Shown: positions 1-9,371, counted from the first letter of the stretch. The stretch: DNA of 64,000 nt from Paenibacillus sp. FSL H8-0332 (GCF_037963835.1 NZ_CP150145.1:2046001-2110000), one strand, 5' to 3'. Made by a program: numbers and translations. Notes: a model not told the origin generated them from the sequence alone.

Positions 1-2
1 AT

Positions 3-833
3 GATGCCAGCGCTGCGACGATCAAGGGCATCCATCTGGAAGGCCCGTTTCTCTCGCCGGAAGACGGGCCGCGCGGGGCACATGCGCTGGAGCATATCCG
101 TCCGCCGGACACGGCCTTGTTCGATCAGTGGCAGGCGGCGGCGGGCGGACGCATCTCCATTGTGACGCTGTCCCCCGAATGGGAGGGGAGCGCGGAATTC
201 ATCCGCCACTGCGTACGGCAGGGAGTGATGGTCTCCATCGGGCATACGTCAGCGGATGCCGCGCAGATTGCCGGAGCGGTTGCCGCCGGAGCGCGGCTGT
301 CCACGCATCTGGGCAATGGCGCCCATGCCATGCTGCCGCGCCATCCGAACTATCTGTGGACCCAGCTCGCCGAAGAGGCGCTGTGGTGCACGTTGATCGC
401 CGACGGCTTCCACCTCCCGGATGAGGTGCTGAAGGTGGCGATGAAGGTCAAGGGCCAGCGGGCACTGCTGGTCAGCGATGCCGTTGCCCTGGCCGGGCTT
501 GCGCCCGGCAGCTATGACACGCCGGTCGGCGGCCGTGTCGTGCTGACCCCGGCGGGCCGGCTGCATCTCGCCGGCGAGCCCGGGCTGCTGGCGGGTTCGG
601 CGCAGATGCTGCTGCGCCACATCGCGCGCCTTAGCGCCGCGGGCCTGGCCAGCCTGCCGGACGCCTGGGACATGGCGTCCGTGCATCCGGCAGGCTTCAT
701 GGCCCTGCCTGCGGCCGCGGGCCTGGCCGCAGGAGCGCCGGCGGATCTGGCGCTGATCCGCCGCACCGGCGCCGCCGGGCTTGCGCTGACGGCGCTGTGC
801 CAGGCCGGCGGCTGGGTGTACCGCCGGGAGTGA
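3..833 (+). CDS. nagA: N-acetylglucosamine-6-phosphate deacetylase, 5' end outside the window
   Basis: An amidohydrolase that removes acetate from GlcNAc-6-phosphate in amino-sugar catabolism. The open frame runs from base 3, so the true start lies upstream. The readable part begins near the family signature GIHLEGPFLSP, followed by a GHT motif, the metal/substrate stretch THLGNGAHAM, IADGFHLP, and VSDA, where the aspartate is the usual catalytic residue. About 277 residues are present out of a usual 380 or so. Base composition is strikingly GC-rich compared with the rest of the window. A stem-loop follows the stop. NagA is the best match; another NagA-like amidohydrolase cannot be excluded because the N-terminus is missing. 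Confidence 0.85.
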   Translation, partial: DASAATIKGIHLEGPFLSPEDGPRGAHALEHIRPPDTALFDQWQAAAGGRISIVTLSPEWEGSAEFIRHCVRQGVMVSIGHTSADAAQIAGAVAAGARLSTHLGNGAHAMLPRHPNYLWTQLAEEALWCTLIADGFHLPDEVLKVAMKVKGQRALLVSDAVALAGLAPGSYDTPVGGRVVLTPAGRLHLAGEPGLLAGSAQMLLRHIARLSAAGLASLPDAWDMASVHPAGFMALPAAAGLAAGAPADLALIRRTGAAGLALTALCQAGGWVYRRE

Positions 834-855
834 GTGAAGCGGCGGCAGAATGAAG

Positions 856-884
856 ACAGGCCCCGGTTACGGGGGCCTGTTATG
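856..884 (+). terminator. Stem-loop after nagA
   Basis: ACAGGCCCC and GGGGCCTGT-type arms surround a short loop 23 bases after the nagA stop. The T-run is weak (ttatgat), so termination is probable but not certain. Confidence 0.55.
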
Positions 885-1518
885 ATATGGAAGTGAATCG
901 CTCAAATTGAGCGATTACAGAGGGCGGGAGCGGCATGGGCTGGGCATGGGTATGGCTGTTGCGCCAGCGTCTGCACCACGCCAGTAACATTAACAGTAAA
1001 TGTATTCGGTTTTCCGCATACATTTGCCCCGATTACCTTCGCGTAGCATAATGTATTCGGTTTTCCGCATACACCCGCACTAGCATCCACACTATGTCCG
1101 CACAAGCGTCAACGTCTGCGCCTAGACCAGTAGCTGCATCAGTATCAACTAACATTTGCAATTAGTCTCAGCGTCAGTGCGAGTATCAGCACCAGCCTCA
1201 TCTTCAACCTCAGCCCCTTCCTCAGGAAACAGTTGGATTTCAGGCACTTGTTCAGGGGCGGAAGGGGCCACATCCTGTCATAGTTGGAAAAAAGGCACTT
1301 AATATGCTGGCATCAGAGCCATAGAGGGAGTTTTCACGAAAATAAATGTCATAAATCCAATTAATTTCCGCAGATGCTCCAAATGACCTTGGAATAAGAT
1401 ACGTTTTTCCAACTAATATCCATTATGTAATCTCCGTCATGTATTATCCATCATGCAGAGCAACCCCCAGTTACTTTCAATGCACCCATCACATATCCCC
1501 ACACTTATTCCAACCGAA
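885..1518. other. Gene-free stretch with degenerate repeats
   Basis: No credible coding region is seen in about 630 bases. It holds an 8-bp inverted repeat AATCGCTC/GAGCGATT (896-916), two copies of a 23-bp hairpin-forming repeat, and decayed copies of an 'AGTTGGA...GGCACTT' element at about 1229-1253 and 1282-1304, plus an inverted AGTTGGAAAAAC-like piece near 1402-1416. Small open frames here come from the repeats and have no ribosome binding sites. Confidence 0.5.
1000..1073. repeat. Two copies of a 23-bp imperfect-hairpin repeat
   Basis: Positions 1000-1022 and 1051-1073 are identical over 23 bases, 51 bases apart. Each copy folds as TGTAT-t-CGG-TTTT-CCG-c-ATACA, a nine-step stem with one mismatch and a TTTT loop. 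Twelve bases of the same motif recur inverted at about 44444-44455. Confidence 0.7.
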
Positions 1519-2088
1519 CTAATCCTCCAGCAGACGCCCGTTGTCATGCCATTGGCCGTACATTTTGTTAACTCTAGTATTCTCTATGAATTTGTCCAAT
1601 CTGCGTTCGAACAGCTCAGGCTCATGGATATAGCTCTGAATGGTGTCGATCCGCACCCGCTGATACAGCGCCGGGAAGGCCAGGAAATGGCGATACACCT
1701 GCTCGTCCGCCTTCAATCTCTGTTCAATCACGGGATCGATTCGAAAAGCTTCGACATCCATATCAGGCAGGCATCGCCGTCCCTCGTCGCGCATCAGCCC
1801 CAGCTTCTCAAGGCGGCGGACACGCTCCTTATTAAGCTCCGTCCATGAACTCCGCTTGCTGCGTGGAGACAGCCGTTGCATCAGCTTGCCTTCAGCGTTC
1901 ACCTTCTTCACCCCGTCAATCCAGCCGAAGCACAGCGCTTCTTCTACGGCGTCCAGGTACAGCAGTGTATCCGGGAGCGGCTTCATACTTACCTCTACCC
2001 AGCAACAACCTTCCGCCGTGCTGTTCACCAGCAGCCAATTTCTCAAATCTTCTCTAGTTGCAGCTGCAAGCCTGTTTTCGTTACTCAT
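1519..2088 (-). CDS. YdeI/OmpD-associated family protein
   Basis: A 189-residue cytoplasmic protein of the YdeI/OmpD-associated family; a member in Salmonella has been linked to antimicrobial peptide tolerance, but the biochemical activity is not established. Recognisable family features are the N-terminal WLxxNS segment, the EALCFGWIDGVKK block around residue 50, and the RLSPRSKRSSWTELNKERV block around residues 69-87. The length is normal. It stands alone, convergent with nothing close, and the ATG at 2088 has a purine-rich stretch upstream but with long spacing. An overlapping plus-strand frame is only its shadow. Confidence 0.8.
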   Translation of the reverse strand: MSNENRLAAATREDLRNWLLVNSTAEGCCWVEVSMKPLPDTLLYLDAVEEALCFGWIDGVKKVNAEGKLMQRLSPRSKRSSWTELNKERVRRLEKLGLMRDEGRRCLPDMDVEAFRIDPVIEQRLKADEQVYRHFLAFPALYQRVRIDTIQSYIHEPELFERRLDKFIENTRVNKMYGQWHDNGRLLED

Positions 2089-2198
2089 AGATACGGTTCA
2101 TTCCCCTCTGTCTTCTGCTTCCGGTTCTCTGTCAGCTCTCTGCCGATCGAAATCCTGCACATTAAGCAACTTCTCCTTCAATAAAATAACGCCAATCC

Positions 2199-2330
2199 GG
2201 AATTGTTGCACAAATGACAGCATTCCCTCTACTCGAAGTGGCTAGGCGGCGAGAATTCCTGCATTTTATACAACAATCCTGCCATTCCACCAGTATCCAT
2301 GAATCAAAGTTGCAATTTGTGCAACACTTA
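2199..2330. repeat. Dispersed copies of the 'TTCCTGC...GCAACAA' repeat
   Basis: An inverted copy (2199-2226, read on the minus strand as GGAATG..GTGCAACAATT) faces a direct copy (2253-2278, GAATTCCTGC..ACAACAAT). A third related piece, GTTGCAATTTGTGCAAC, lies at about 2309-2326. The same sequence family forms the tandem array at 53.6-54.0 kb. Confidence 0.55.
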
Positions 2331-2512
2331 AGCTTTGAACTTGAAGCTTCCTCGTCACTGCGGTGAACATTTGGACTTCCGGCCGCTGCCCATCCCCACA
2401 TTTCTTCATCCAATCCTACGATTTACTTAAATTTTGGCGCTTTGTTAACACTTTCGCAACATATTCTTTACGCTCCGCATACACAACTTGAGAGAGTAAT
2501 TAATATCCGGCT

Positions 2513-2539
2513 TTTACAATGAAGTTATTAGCATAATAT
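2513..2539 (+). promoter_or_regulatory. Possible promoter of the chemoreceptor gene
   Basis: TTTACA (2513-2518) and TAATAT (2534-2539) are separated by 15 bases, shorter than ideal, and lie about 40 bases before the start codon. No sigma-D type motif was found. Confidence 0.3.
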
Positions 2540-2580
2540 ACCTATTGCATAATCAGGCTTGATATGAAGGGATGATACTT

Positions 2581-4659
2581 TTGAAGGGGAACCCGCTGCA
2601 CTTTTCGATGAAATGGAAGCTGATTTTAAGTTTCTCGGCCATTACACTCATTTTTCTGGGGGTGGCTGTGTACCAGGGACATAAGATTAATCAGGTGGAG
2701 CGATCCATGGAACGGCAGAAGAGCGAAATGGAGAATAGAATCACCGTCTCAACCATCACCCAGCAGCTCCAGGAGCTGAACCGGGCAGAGACTTCATTCG
2801 CTGAGTCCAGCGATCTGGAGCAGGCAGAACCTTTACAGGAGAAGCAGCGGCAGTTGTCTGCCGAGCTCGCCAAGGTGAATTTTGAGCAGGGCACGCCTGC
2901 CTTCAAGTTGCTCGGACTTCTGGCTGACCAGACAGAAGCATATGGGGAACTAACGCAGGAACTGGTAACCGTGTTGTCGGACGAGACCCTGGACCCGCTA
3001 AGTGTGTTGGAGAGAAGCGATGTTATACATACGAAGGCGCTCGCATTGAATCAGGACATGCTGAAGACGAACGGGGAGCTGTACACCGCTGCTGCCAAAA
3101 ATGCCGGACAGGCGCAGAATATCTCCTTCGCGCTGCTGGATGATACCGTTTCGGTCGTAACCTATGCCGCTGCCGGGGTGTTCCTGTTCATGCTGGTGCT
3201 CGCCTGGCTGCTGATCCGCTCGTTCCTGTCACCAGTGCGCAGGCTCCAGGCGGCGCTCAGACAGATCGCGGAGGGCGATCTCCGGCAGCAGATTAACTCC
3301 CCGTATAATGACGAGCTTGGACAGCTGAGCCATCATTTCGACCATATGGTCGGCAGGGTACAGGGGATGCTGCGGCAGACCTTGTCAGCGGCAGGCTCGC
3401 TTGCCGATTATGCGCAATCTTTTCAAGAGTCTTCGGCAGTAACAGCGCATACGAACCAGAATATTGTCAGAACCATCCAGGAGATTTCGCTTGGAGCAGA
3501 CCAGCAGGCTGTCCAGTCGGAGCAGAGCTCACAGCTGCTGGAGGAGCTGGCCTGCGGGGTTCAGGAGATTACCGATTATACGGATGTCATGCTGACTACG
3601 AGTGAAGCCGCTAACCGGAACAGGCAGCAGGGCTCGGAGACCGTTACGGCGCTGCGCCAGAGCTCCCAGGATTCTCGGGTGTCCATCAGCAAGGTCTACG
3701 GGGCGCTGGACAAGCTGGTGAGCCAGTCCAAGGATATCTCGCGTATTACCCATTCGATCACCGAAATCTCGAAGCAGACGAATATTCTCTCACTGAACGC
3801 AGCGATTGAAGCTGCCAGGGCGGGGGCAGCAGGCAAAGGCTTCGCCGTGATTGCCGATGAAGTGCGGCAGTTGTCCATACAGACGAATGATTCCTCGGTG
3901 CATATCAGCAGGATTATTCAGGAGCTTGGGGCCGGTATGGCGGATTTCCAGGGACATATGATGGAGACCCGGGACCGTCTGGAGCAGCAGGACCATCAGG
4001 TGGAACAGACCCTGGCTTCCTTCGCCGCTATCGACGAATCGATTACAGGCATCAGTACACAGATCGGGCAAATTCACAATAAGGTGGAACAGACCCGGAC
4101 CCTCAATTCGCAGCTGGCCGAATCTGTACATTCTGTTGCGGCTGTAGCTGAGCAGACGGCGGCCGGGGTTCAGGAGGTTAACGCTTCCAGCACCCAGCAG
4201 GATCAGGCCATCGGGGACATCGCAAGACAGGCCGGGGAGATTAATGAAATCTCGCAGCGGCTGTTCCGGGAGATCAATGTGTTCAAAATATCGGAGACTG
4301 CTGAGGCCGAATTTGAGCTGGAAGCAGCGTCTGAGCTAGAACCAGACCCAGTTTCAGCTTCAGATTCAAATGCAAGTTTAGCACATGCAGGTACAACGGT
4401 TCGCGGGGTGGTGCAGGAATCCGAAAAGAAGCTGTACGCAGAGCCAGAAGGGGAAGTCCAGGTCGAGCTACAGCGGAAGATCCATACCGAGCTGACGGCA
4501 CAGACAGAAAAAAAGGCAGAAGCCGGAATTCACCGGCCCCTGCCTGTGGGAATACCGGTGCAGGATAAGCCTGCGCCCGGCCTGAGTATACTTGTTAACG
4601 AACCGCAGCAAGAAATCTCCAAAGAGCTGGCGGAGGACTTACTGGTCCTGGCGAAGTGA
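2581..4659 (+). CDS. Methyl-accepting chemotaxis protein with acidic C-terminal extension
   Basis: A membrane chemoreceptor of about 692 residues. A transmembrane segment at about 12-31 is followed by a helical extracytoplasmic sensor region (about 32-188, rich in Gln, Glu and Leu, resembling four-helix-bundle sensors), a second membrane segment near 190-211, a HAMP linker, and the coiled-coil signalling domain with the conserved hairpin tip [15 protein letters not shown] around residues 401-415. About 120 acidic residues follow the signalling domain, an unusual tail for this family. I prefer the TTG start at 2581, because GAAGGG at 2566-2571 is nine bases upstream. An ATG at 2572 has no usable spacing. 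The ligand is unknown. The 3' end overlaps the convergent epimerase gene by 21 bases. Confidence 0.9.
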   Translation: MKGNPLHFSMKWKLILSFSAITLIFLGVAVYQGHKINQVERSMERQKSEMENRITVSTITQQLQELNRAETSFAESSDLEQAEPLQEKQRQLSAELAKVNFEQGTPAFKLLGLLADQTEAYGELTQELVTVLSDETLDPLSVLERSDVIHTKALALNQDMLKTNGELYTAAAKNAGQAQNISFALLDDTVSVVTYAAAGVFLFMLVLAWLLIRSFLSPVRRLQAALRQIAEGDLRQQINSPYNDELGQLSHHFDHMVGRVQGMLRQTLSAAGSLADYAQSFQESSAVTAHTNQNIVRTIQEISLGADQQAVQSEQSSQLLEELACGVQEITDYTDVMLTTSEAANRNRQQGSETVTALRQSSQDSRVSISKVYGALDKLVSQSKDISRITHSITEISKQTNILSLNAAIEAARAGAAGKGFAVIADEVRQLSIQTNDSSVHISRIIQELGAGMADFQGHMMETRDRLEQQDHQVEQTLASFAAIDESITGISTQIGQIHNKVEQTRTLNSQLAESVHSVAAVAEQTAAGVQEVNASSTQQDQAIGDIARQAGEINEISQRLFREINVFKISETAEAEFELEAASELEPDPVSASDSNASLAHAGTTVRGVVQESEKKLYAEPEGEVQVELQRKIHTELTAQTEKKAEAGIHRPLPVGIPVQDKPAPGLSILVNEPQQEISKELAEDLLVLAK

Positions 4660-5538
4660 ATGGGTCAGCGACGAGACCAGCTCCGGGAACCACTCTGATA
4701 AGGATAGGAAGCTGAAGCCCGCGCTGCGGGCTTTTGCCGTATCCATGAACCAGGATGCTCCGATGCCAAAAGGCGATTGGTCTGCTTCCGCCGCCTCACT
4801 CTGGACGGTAGCCGTCCTTTCGGTGATCTGCTCGATGATGGAGATAACGGCGCTAATGGTGAGGGTGCCATCAGAGCAGGCGTTCACCGGCCCGGTGACG
4901 GCTGAGCCCTCCCGGCCCAGCCAATGCAGGAAATCAGCCGCTTCGTCCGAACGGATGAACGAGATCTCCGCTTGCGGATTAGGGATGCCAATCGGTTGAC
5001 CCGCCAGAACATGCTTAATGTGAAAATGCAACCGGCGCGTATAATCATCCGGGCCCAGCACAATCGGAAAACGTACCGCAGCCACCGGGAAATCGGCTGT
5101 CTGAAGCAGAATCGCTTCGGCTTGCCTTTTGCCTTCCTGGTAACTGATCTCTGCCTTCCCGCCGGACTTCAGCGGATAATGCCAAGGATCGAAGTCCGTT
5201 TCAGCCAGCGCCTCCGGCTGTGGATCGTACACCGATAAGCTGGAAGTCAGGATATACCGCTTGGCCCGCCCCGCCCAGATCCGCACAGCCGCCGCAGCCT
5301 CATCCGGCGTGTAGCAAATGTTATCGTAGACGATATCCCACACGGTATCCAAGGCAGCCCGCTCAAGCGCCGCTTCATCCGTCCGGTCCACAGCCAGCCG
5401 GGTGACACGCTCACCGAAGGTATCCTCGGTTAGGCCCCGGGTGAGAATGGTGACCTCGCTGCCCTGGTCCTGGAGCAGCAGCTCCACCAGTCTTTTGCCG
5501 AAAAATCTCGTTCCTCCAAGCACAAGCACCTTCTTCAT
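4639..5538 (-). CDS. NAD-dependent epimerase/dehydratase family protein
   Basis: A 299-residue extended short-chain dehydrogenase with the N-terminal nucleotide-binding motif [13 protein letters not shown] (consensus GxxxFxG). The Ser and the Tyr-x3-Lys of the classical active site are not obviously placed; SSLSVYDP near residues 110-117 and YQEGKRQAE near 145-153 occupy the expected places, so this is an atypical SDR of the kind often annotated NAD-dependent epimerase. The ATG at 5538 is chosen because AGGAGAG lies just upstream; the frame extends 13 codons further without a better site. Substrate unknown. It converges on the chemoreceptor with overlapping 3' ends. Confidence 0.85.
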   Translation of the reverse strand: MKKVLVLGGTRFFGKRLVELLLQDQGSEVTILTRGLTEDTFGERVTRLAVDRTDEAALERAALDTVWDIVYDNICYTPDEAAAAVRIWAGRAKRYILTSSLSVYDPQPEALAETDFDPWHYPLKSGGKAEISYQEGKRQAEAILLQTADFPVAAVRFPIVLGPDDYTRRLHFHIKHVLAGQPIGIPNPQAEISFIRSDEAADFLHWLGREGSAVTGPVNACSDGTLTISAVISIIEQITERTATVQSEAAEADQSPFGIGASWFMDTAKARSAGFSFLSLSEWFPELVSSLTHSLRQDQ

Positions 5539-5608
5539 GGGATCACTCTCCTGTCCTATTGTAAGCCGCCGCTCCAAAAGTAGTCATTAAATCCTTATTA
5601 AATCAGCA

Positions 5609-6370
5609 TTAGGCAGCCATCCGCAGCTCATAGGTTGCAGGGCTTCCATAGCTGTTGGAATATCTTACATTGTCTGAATATACGGCCTGTACGGTAAGGG
5701 TGCTTACAGCAGCGGTTACCTCCCCTGCATTCTCCTGGCGTAGCAGCTCCAGCAATACTGGAATCTGCCCTTGCTCATAGGCCTCAGCCAGCGCCTGCAG
5801 ATAACCCTGGTAATCAGCATCCTGCGGAAGAGCCGGACCCTCATGCTCCGCCAGTTCTTCCCTGACCTTCGCTAAGGCCTGGCGTGCACGGTGCAGCGCC
5901 GCTTTGACCGCTCCTTCCGTGGTTGCCAGGAGTCCGGCGGACTCAGCGGCTGAATACCCCAGCACATCGCGTAGGACCCAGGCGGTCCGTTGCGGCGGCG
6001 AAAGATGGGCAAGCAGCGCCTGAAAGGTCAGCTCCAGCCCGGAAAGCTCCTCTAAAGCTGCCGCGGCAGAAGCTGGATCTGATGCCGCTCCAGACCGTTC
6101 CATGGCGCGAATGAACGACCCCTTGCGGCGGGACTCGTCAATCCAGGTATTCTTGGCAATCCGCAGCAGCAGGGCTTCGGGATTGGGACTGATGGTGAAT
6201 TTGCGGTAGCCCAGCGCTTTGGCCCAGGTCTCCTGCGCCAGATCGTCGGCGTCGAAGCGGGAGCGGGTGAGCGACAGGCAGTAGCGCTGCAGTGTTTTTC
6301 CCAGCTCTTGCAGATGTCTTGTATCCATAACTATCGTATCCGGTGTCCGGTGATGTTCAAGAATCGTCAT
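5609..6370 (-). CDS. ECF-type RNA polymerase sigma factor with C-terminal extension
   Basis: A 253-residue sigma-70 family protein. Region 2 lies at about 25-90 ([20 protein letters not shown], then the [14 protein letters not shown] segment) and region 4 at about 115-170 ([26 protein letters not shown] and a [11 protein letters not shown] recognition helix). About 80 residues follow region 4, longer than a minimal ECF factor. They contain an [14 protein letters not shown] stretch loosely like the SnoaL-type tails of sigma-J-like factors, but too short for a full domain. AAGGAG lies nine bases before the ATG. No anti-sigma gene is adjacent. The target regulon is not evident. Confidence 0.85.
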   Translation of the reverse strand: MTILEHHRTPDTIVMDTRHLQELGKTLQRYCLSLTRSRFDADDLAQETWAKALGYRKFTISPNPEALLLRIAKNTWIDESRRKGSFIRAMERSGAASDPASAAAALEELSGLELTFQALLAHLSPPQRTAWVLRDVLGYSAAESAGLLATTEGAVKAALHRARQALAKVREELAEHEGPALPQDADYQGYLQALAEAYEQGQIPVLLELLRQENAGEVTAAVSTLTVQAVYSDNVRYSNSYGSPATYELRMAA

Positions 6371-6405
6371 AGCGGCCCTCTCCTTCGATGGGTTGTGTTG
6401 CTTCT

Positions 6406-6433
6406 ATTATATAAACGAACGGCACAATGTAAA
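6406..6433 (-). promoter_or_regulatory. Promoter of the ECF sigma gene at 5.6-6.4 kb
   Basis: Read on the minus strand, TTTACA (6433-6428) and TATAAT (6411-6406) are 16 bases apart, about 36 bases before the start codon. It resembles a vegetative sigma-A promoter rather than an ECF autoregulatory one. Confidence 0.6.
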
Positions 6434-6544
6434 AGATACGCTCTCCCGCTATTTCCGCACCGCTTCCGCCTTCCGTATCTTTTCGCGCGGGCTGACCGTT
6501 TACAGGGTATCCACACTAAACCAGATCCGAGGAGGCATATCAGA

Positions 6545-7126
6545 ATGAGTGTAATTCCATACGTAATTGAACAGACGGCCGGAGGGGAGAGGTCCTATGA
6601 TATCTATTCACGGCTGCTGAAGGACCGGATTGTATTCGTGGGTGCGGCGATAGATGATGGGCTGGCCAACAGCATTATCGCCCAATTGTTGTTCCTCGCG
6701 GCCGATGATCCGCAGAAGGATATCCAGATGTTCATTAACAGCCCTGGAGGTTCGACTACCGCAGGCTTTGGCATTTATGATACGATGCAGGTAATTAAAC
6801 CTCAAGTCAGCACAATTTGCACCGGTTTTGCCGCCTCGTTCGCTTCTCTGCTGCTGCTGGCGGGAGCTACCGGCAAAAGATCCGCCCTGCCGAACAGCGA
6901 AATTATGATCCATCAGCCGCATGGCGGGGTGCAGGGGCAGGCAAGCGACATTGCCATCAGCGCCAGACGTATTCTTCAGATCCGCGAGAAGATTGTCGGG
7001 ATTACCGCGCTGCGGACCGGACAGCCGCCGGAGAAGGTGAAGAAGGATATGGACCGGGATTACTTCATGTCGGCTGAGGAGGCACTGGAATACGGAATTA
7101 TTGACACAATCATCACCCATTTGTGA
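6545..7126 (+). CDS. ClpP-family serine protease (paralog)
   Basis: A 193-residue ClpP peptidase subunit, which would form the barrel chamber that degrades proteins unfolded by Clp ATPases. The catalytic triad is complete and at canonical numbers: Ser98 in GFAASF, His123 in MIHQP and Asp172 in MDRDYF. The handle residues around [16 protein letters not shown] are also conserved. It differs from the housekeeping ClpP in motifs such as GFAASFAS in place of GMAASMGA, which suggests a second copy. The ATG at 6545 has GAGGAGG nine bases upstream; the frame runs further upstream without support. No Clp ATPase is adjacent; the next gene starts 19 bases downstream, probably in the same transcript. Confidence 0.9.
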   Translation: MSVIPYVIEQTAGGERSYDIYSRLLKDRIVFVGAAIDDGLANSIIAQLLFLAADDPQKDIQMFINSPGGSTTAGFGIYDTMQVIKPQVSTICTGFAASFASLLLLAGATGKRSALPNSEIMIHQPHGGVQGQASDIAISARRILQIREKIVGITALRTGQPPEKVKKDMDRDYFMSAEEALEYGIIDTIITHL

Positions 7127-7145
7127 GACGAAGGAGAGGAAGAAC

Positions 7146-7352
7146 ATGCTGGAAGCGCTGAAGGGACAGGAAGTTCATATTCATTTTTTGGATGGTACGA
7201 GTGTTAAGGGAGGCGTACTGGAGGAACTGGATGAACGGTTCGTGAAATACAGCACGGAATATCAGACCCTCTACATTCCCATCACCTCGATCCGGGCGGT
7301 AGAAGTGCAGACCAAGGAACGCGAGCGTCCGCGTGTCGGCTTCGGGCAATAG
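7146..7352 (+). CDS. Small protein with Sm-like pattern, next to clpP paralog
   Basis: A 68-residue protein that I do not recognise by name. The sequence reads as an all-beta Sm-like domain: LKGQEVHIHFLDGTSVKGGVL, a turn, FVKYSTEY, and TLYIPITSIRAVEV, a pattern typical of short Sm/DUF2642-like spore or RNA-binding proteins. The C-terminus is charged (TKERERPRVG). The ATG at 7146 follows GAAGGAGAGGAAG and lies 19 bases after the ClpP paralog, so co-transcription is likely. A link between this protein and the protease is inference from position only. Confidence 0.65.
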   Translation: MLEALKGQEVHIHFLDGTSVKGGVLEELDERFVKYSTEYQTLYIPITSIRAVEVQTKERERPRVGFGQ

Positions 7353-7431
7353 TAAAAAGCGCGAATGAGGAGCAAAAGTGCCCCTGAAATCGCCGAAAGT
7401 GATTGGGGAGCGTGAATGATGCGCTTATAGA

Positions 7432-7474
7432 TCTAAAAAACGGTACTGTCCTTTAAAGCGACGGTACCGTTTCT
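7432..7474. terminator. Bidirectional terminator between convergent genes
   Basis: AAACGGTAC (7438-7446) pairs with GTACCGTTT (7464-7472), with extra inner GTC/GAC pairs. The minus-strand product ends in a run of T from 7440 down, and the plus side is followed by TTTCTGTTT. It serves the small-protein gene and the acyltransferase fusion gene. Confidence 0.75.
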
Positions 7475-7502
7475 GTTTGTAAAATAGGTTTATTTAGCAG
7501 CA

Positions 7503-9293
7503 TTACTCCACGGATAATGCGTAAGCAGGCTCCAGGCGGTGCACTCCCTTAGGGGAGTAGCTCAGGGCTGAGCTTAACCCGCATAGGTCCGCCAGCAGAC
7601 AGATAATGCTCAGCCACATCTCGGTTCCTTGCAGGCCGGTCTCCTGCTGCCGCGACAGCTGGAAGGCGAAACCGCGTCCGGGAACCCAGAAGGGCAGAAC
7701 TTCGCCGAGCAGCTTCTCCGCCCAGGTGCGGATCTCTGCCTGCCGATAATCACTCTGCTTCTGGACGAGCCAGAGCGGGTGGACGACATCCAGCACGTTG
7801 CAGGCATTCAGCGCATCCAGGCGGAAGAAGCGGCGGTCCCGGCTGTGAGCCAGCACGGTATCGATGCTGCGCTCCGGGTACGGCAGGGGCATGCCGAATT
7901 GGGCATAGGTAGCGCGTGTAAGCCGGTAAAAGCCGTTCACCGGCTGCAGCCAGCCTTCCTTCGCAGTAGGCAGACCCCACAGCCCGGAGTCCCGGCGGCA
8001 ATGCGTCGCCAGCCAGCCAAATAGATCATCCGGGCGCTTGCCGGAGCCGAAGGACTTCAGGTTGTGATACAGGCCGGTAGCGTAGCAGTCAATCCAGTCG
8101 CCAGCGCCCCAGGCATTGTCCGCCCAGGGCAGACTATTAAGCTGCTGATACAGTGTAGCAGTATCCATTTTCTCGGCAACGGCAACGGGATAGGGCAGAG
8201 TAGAACCTAACACCTCAAGCGCGTAGCCTACAGCGAGAAGATGATAGCGCGAGAGATGGTCGGTTAACAGCTCCGGCCGGTCTTCCGGTCCGGGCAGCGA
8301 CCATGGATCGGGCAATAATCCGGTCCGGCTATCCTGGAACGACTTTAGTGTGGCGAGCAACTCCTCCTTCGTCCAGCCGGGCGGCAGACTGCCGAACATC
8401 GCAGCAATCTCCACGGCATCGCAGTACGCCCGTACGGTCCGCCCCGCTCCCGGCCGGTCCCGGAACAGCTTCTCTCCCTCTATCGTTGCGGAGTAGAACT
8501 CCAGCAGGGGGGTTAGCTGCACCTGCACCTGCTTGCTGAAGTCCGCCAACTGCTCATACATTGTCCTGAAAACGGGGGCATCTCCAGCACGCGGCCCTGC
8601 GCCTTGCTTCGAATACTCTGTATCTTCTCCCAAACTTCTCGCCTCACTTTCCATGCTATCCTTAATGCTCACTACTGAATCCTCCTTGGCTGTCATTGGC
8701 TCAGCCGTTGCAGCTGCCTCCCCAGCCAGCCGGCTGCGGATCAGCTTGGCCGGATTGCCGCCGACAATGCTGTACGCCGGTACATCGCGGGTTACTATCG
8801 CCCCCGCCGCAACAATGCTGTGCGAGCCGATCCGCACTCCGTCAAGAATCACGGCATTAGCCCCGATCCACACATCATCTCCTATGACAATGCCCTTGAC
8901 TGTCAAAGGCTGGCGGAAGACCGGAACATCCGTCACGGCATAACCGTGATTGAAGCCGTATAGACTTGCATGGGAAGCAATCCGCACGCCATTTCCCATG
9001 GTAATATCGCCTGACAATATACTGTAGCTGTTAATAGAGCAGTCGCTGCCTGTGACCAGCCTTGTACTGCGGACAATTGCACCTCCGGCAATGTAGCTCC
9101 GGTCGCCGAGGGTCAGCTGATCCGGCAGCACAATGGCTTGCGGCGAGACGAAGCAGGCTTCCCCGAAGGTGCAGGGATAATCGGCAGCAAGCTGCTGCTG
9201 GTGCCGGTCCTGCTGAAGCTGTTCTTGTTCGGACAGGCCAATCCAAGGCATGTAATCCACGGCTTGTGCCTTAGTGGACAAGGTTTCAGTCAT
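7503..9293 (-). CDS. Hexapeptide-repeat acyltransferase fused to an unrecognised C-terminal domain
   Basis: A 596-residue protein in two parts. Residues about 45-190 form a left-handed beta-helix acyltransferase of the maltose/galactoside O-acetyltransferase kind: repeated hexapeptides, the catalytic-type FNHGYAV segment, [19 protein letters not shown] and the [12 protein letters not shown] ending. After a charged linker (about 195-240), some 350 residues rich in Trp, Tyr and Leu follow ([36 protein letters not shown]). The regular helical character suggests an alpha/alpha-toroid fold like terpene cyclase or glycosidase barrels, but I do not recognise a family. The ATG at 9293 has GGAGAG upstream. 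It is divergent from an AraC-type regulator, its likely controller. Substrate unknown. Confidence 0.75.
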   Translation of the reverse strand: MTETLSTKAQAVDYMPWIGLSEQEQLQQDRHQQQLAADYPCTFGEACFVSPQAIVLPDQLTLGDRSYIAGGAIVRSTRLVTGSDCSINSYSILSGDITMGNGVRIASHASLYGFNHGYAVTDVPVFRQPLTVKGIVIGDDVWIGANAVILDGVRIGSHSIVAAGAIVTRDVPAYSIVGGNPAKLIRSRLAGEAAATAEPMTAKEDSVVSIKDSMESEARSLGEDTEYSKQGAGPRAGDAPVFRTMYEQLADFSKQVQVQLTPLLEFYSATIEGEKLFRDRPGAGRTVRAYCDAVEIAAMFGSLPPGWTKEELLATLKSFQDSRTGLLPDPWSLPGPEDRPELLTDHLSRYHLLAVGYALEVLGSTLPYPVAVAEKMDTATLYQQLNSLPWADNAWGAGDWIDCYATGLYHNLKSFGSGKRPDDLFGWLATHCRRDSGLWGLPTAKEGWLQPVNGFYRLTRATYAQFGMPLPYPERSIDTVLAHSRDRRFFRLDALNACNVLDVVHPLWLVQKQSDYRQAEIRTWAEKLLGEVLPFWVPGRGFAFQLSRQQETGLQGTEMWLSIICLLADLCGLSSALSYSPKGVHRLEPAYALSVE

Positions 9294-9365
9294 ATGGTTT
9301 CTCTCCTTCATCATTCCAGCCGTTAATGTCCTAAGTGTAGCAATGAATGCAGGGGAGTGGCATGG

Positions 9366-9371
9366 TATAAT
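9366..9371 (+). promoter_or_regulatory. Extended -10 promoter of the AraC-type gene
   Basis: TGGTATAAT places a TG-n extension before TATAAT, 79 bases before the ATG. No good -35 is seen, as expected for an extended -10 promoter. Confidence 0.45.

Noticed and set aside
902..1105. Minus-strand frame of 67 codons
   Set aside because: Its apparent internal repeat comes from the two 23-bp DNA repeats, with no ribosome site or family resemblance.
1453..1848. Plus-strand open frame of 131 codons
   Set aside because: It lies opposite the YdeI-like gene, whose protein has clear family motifs, and lacks a ribosome site.
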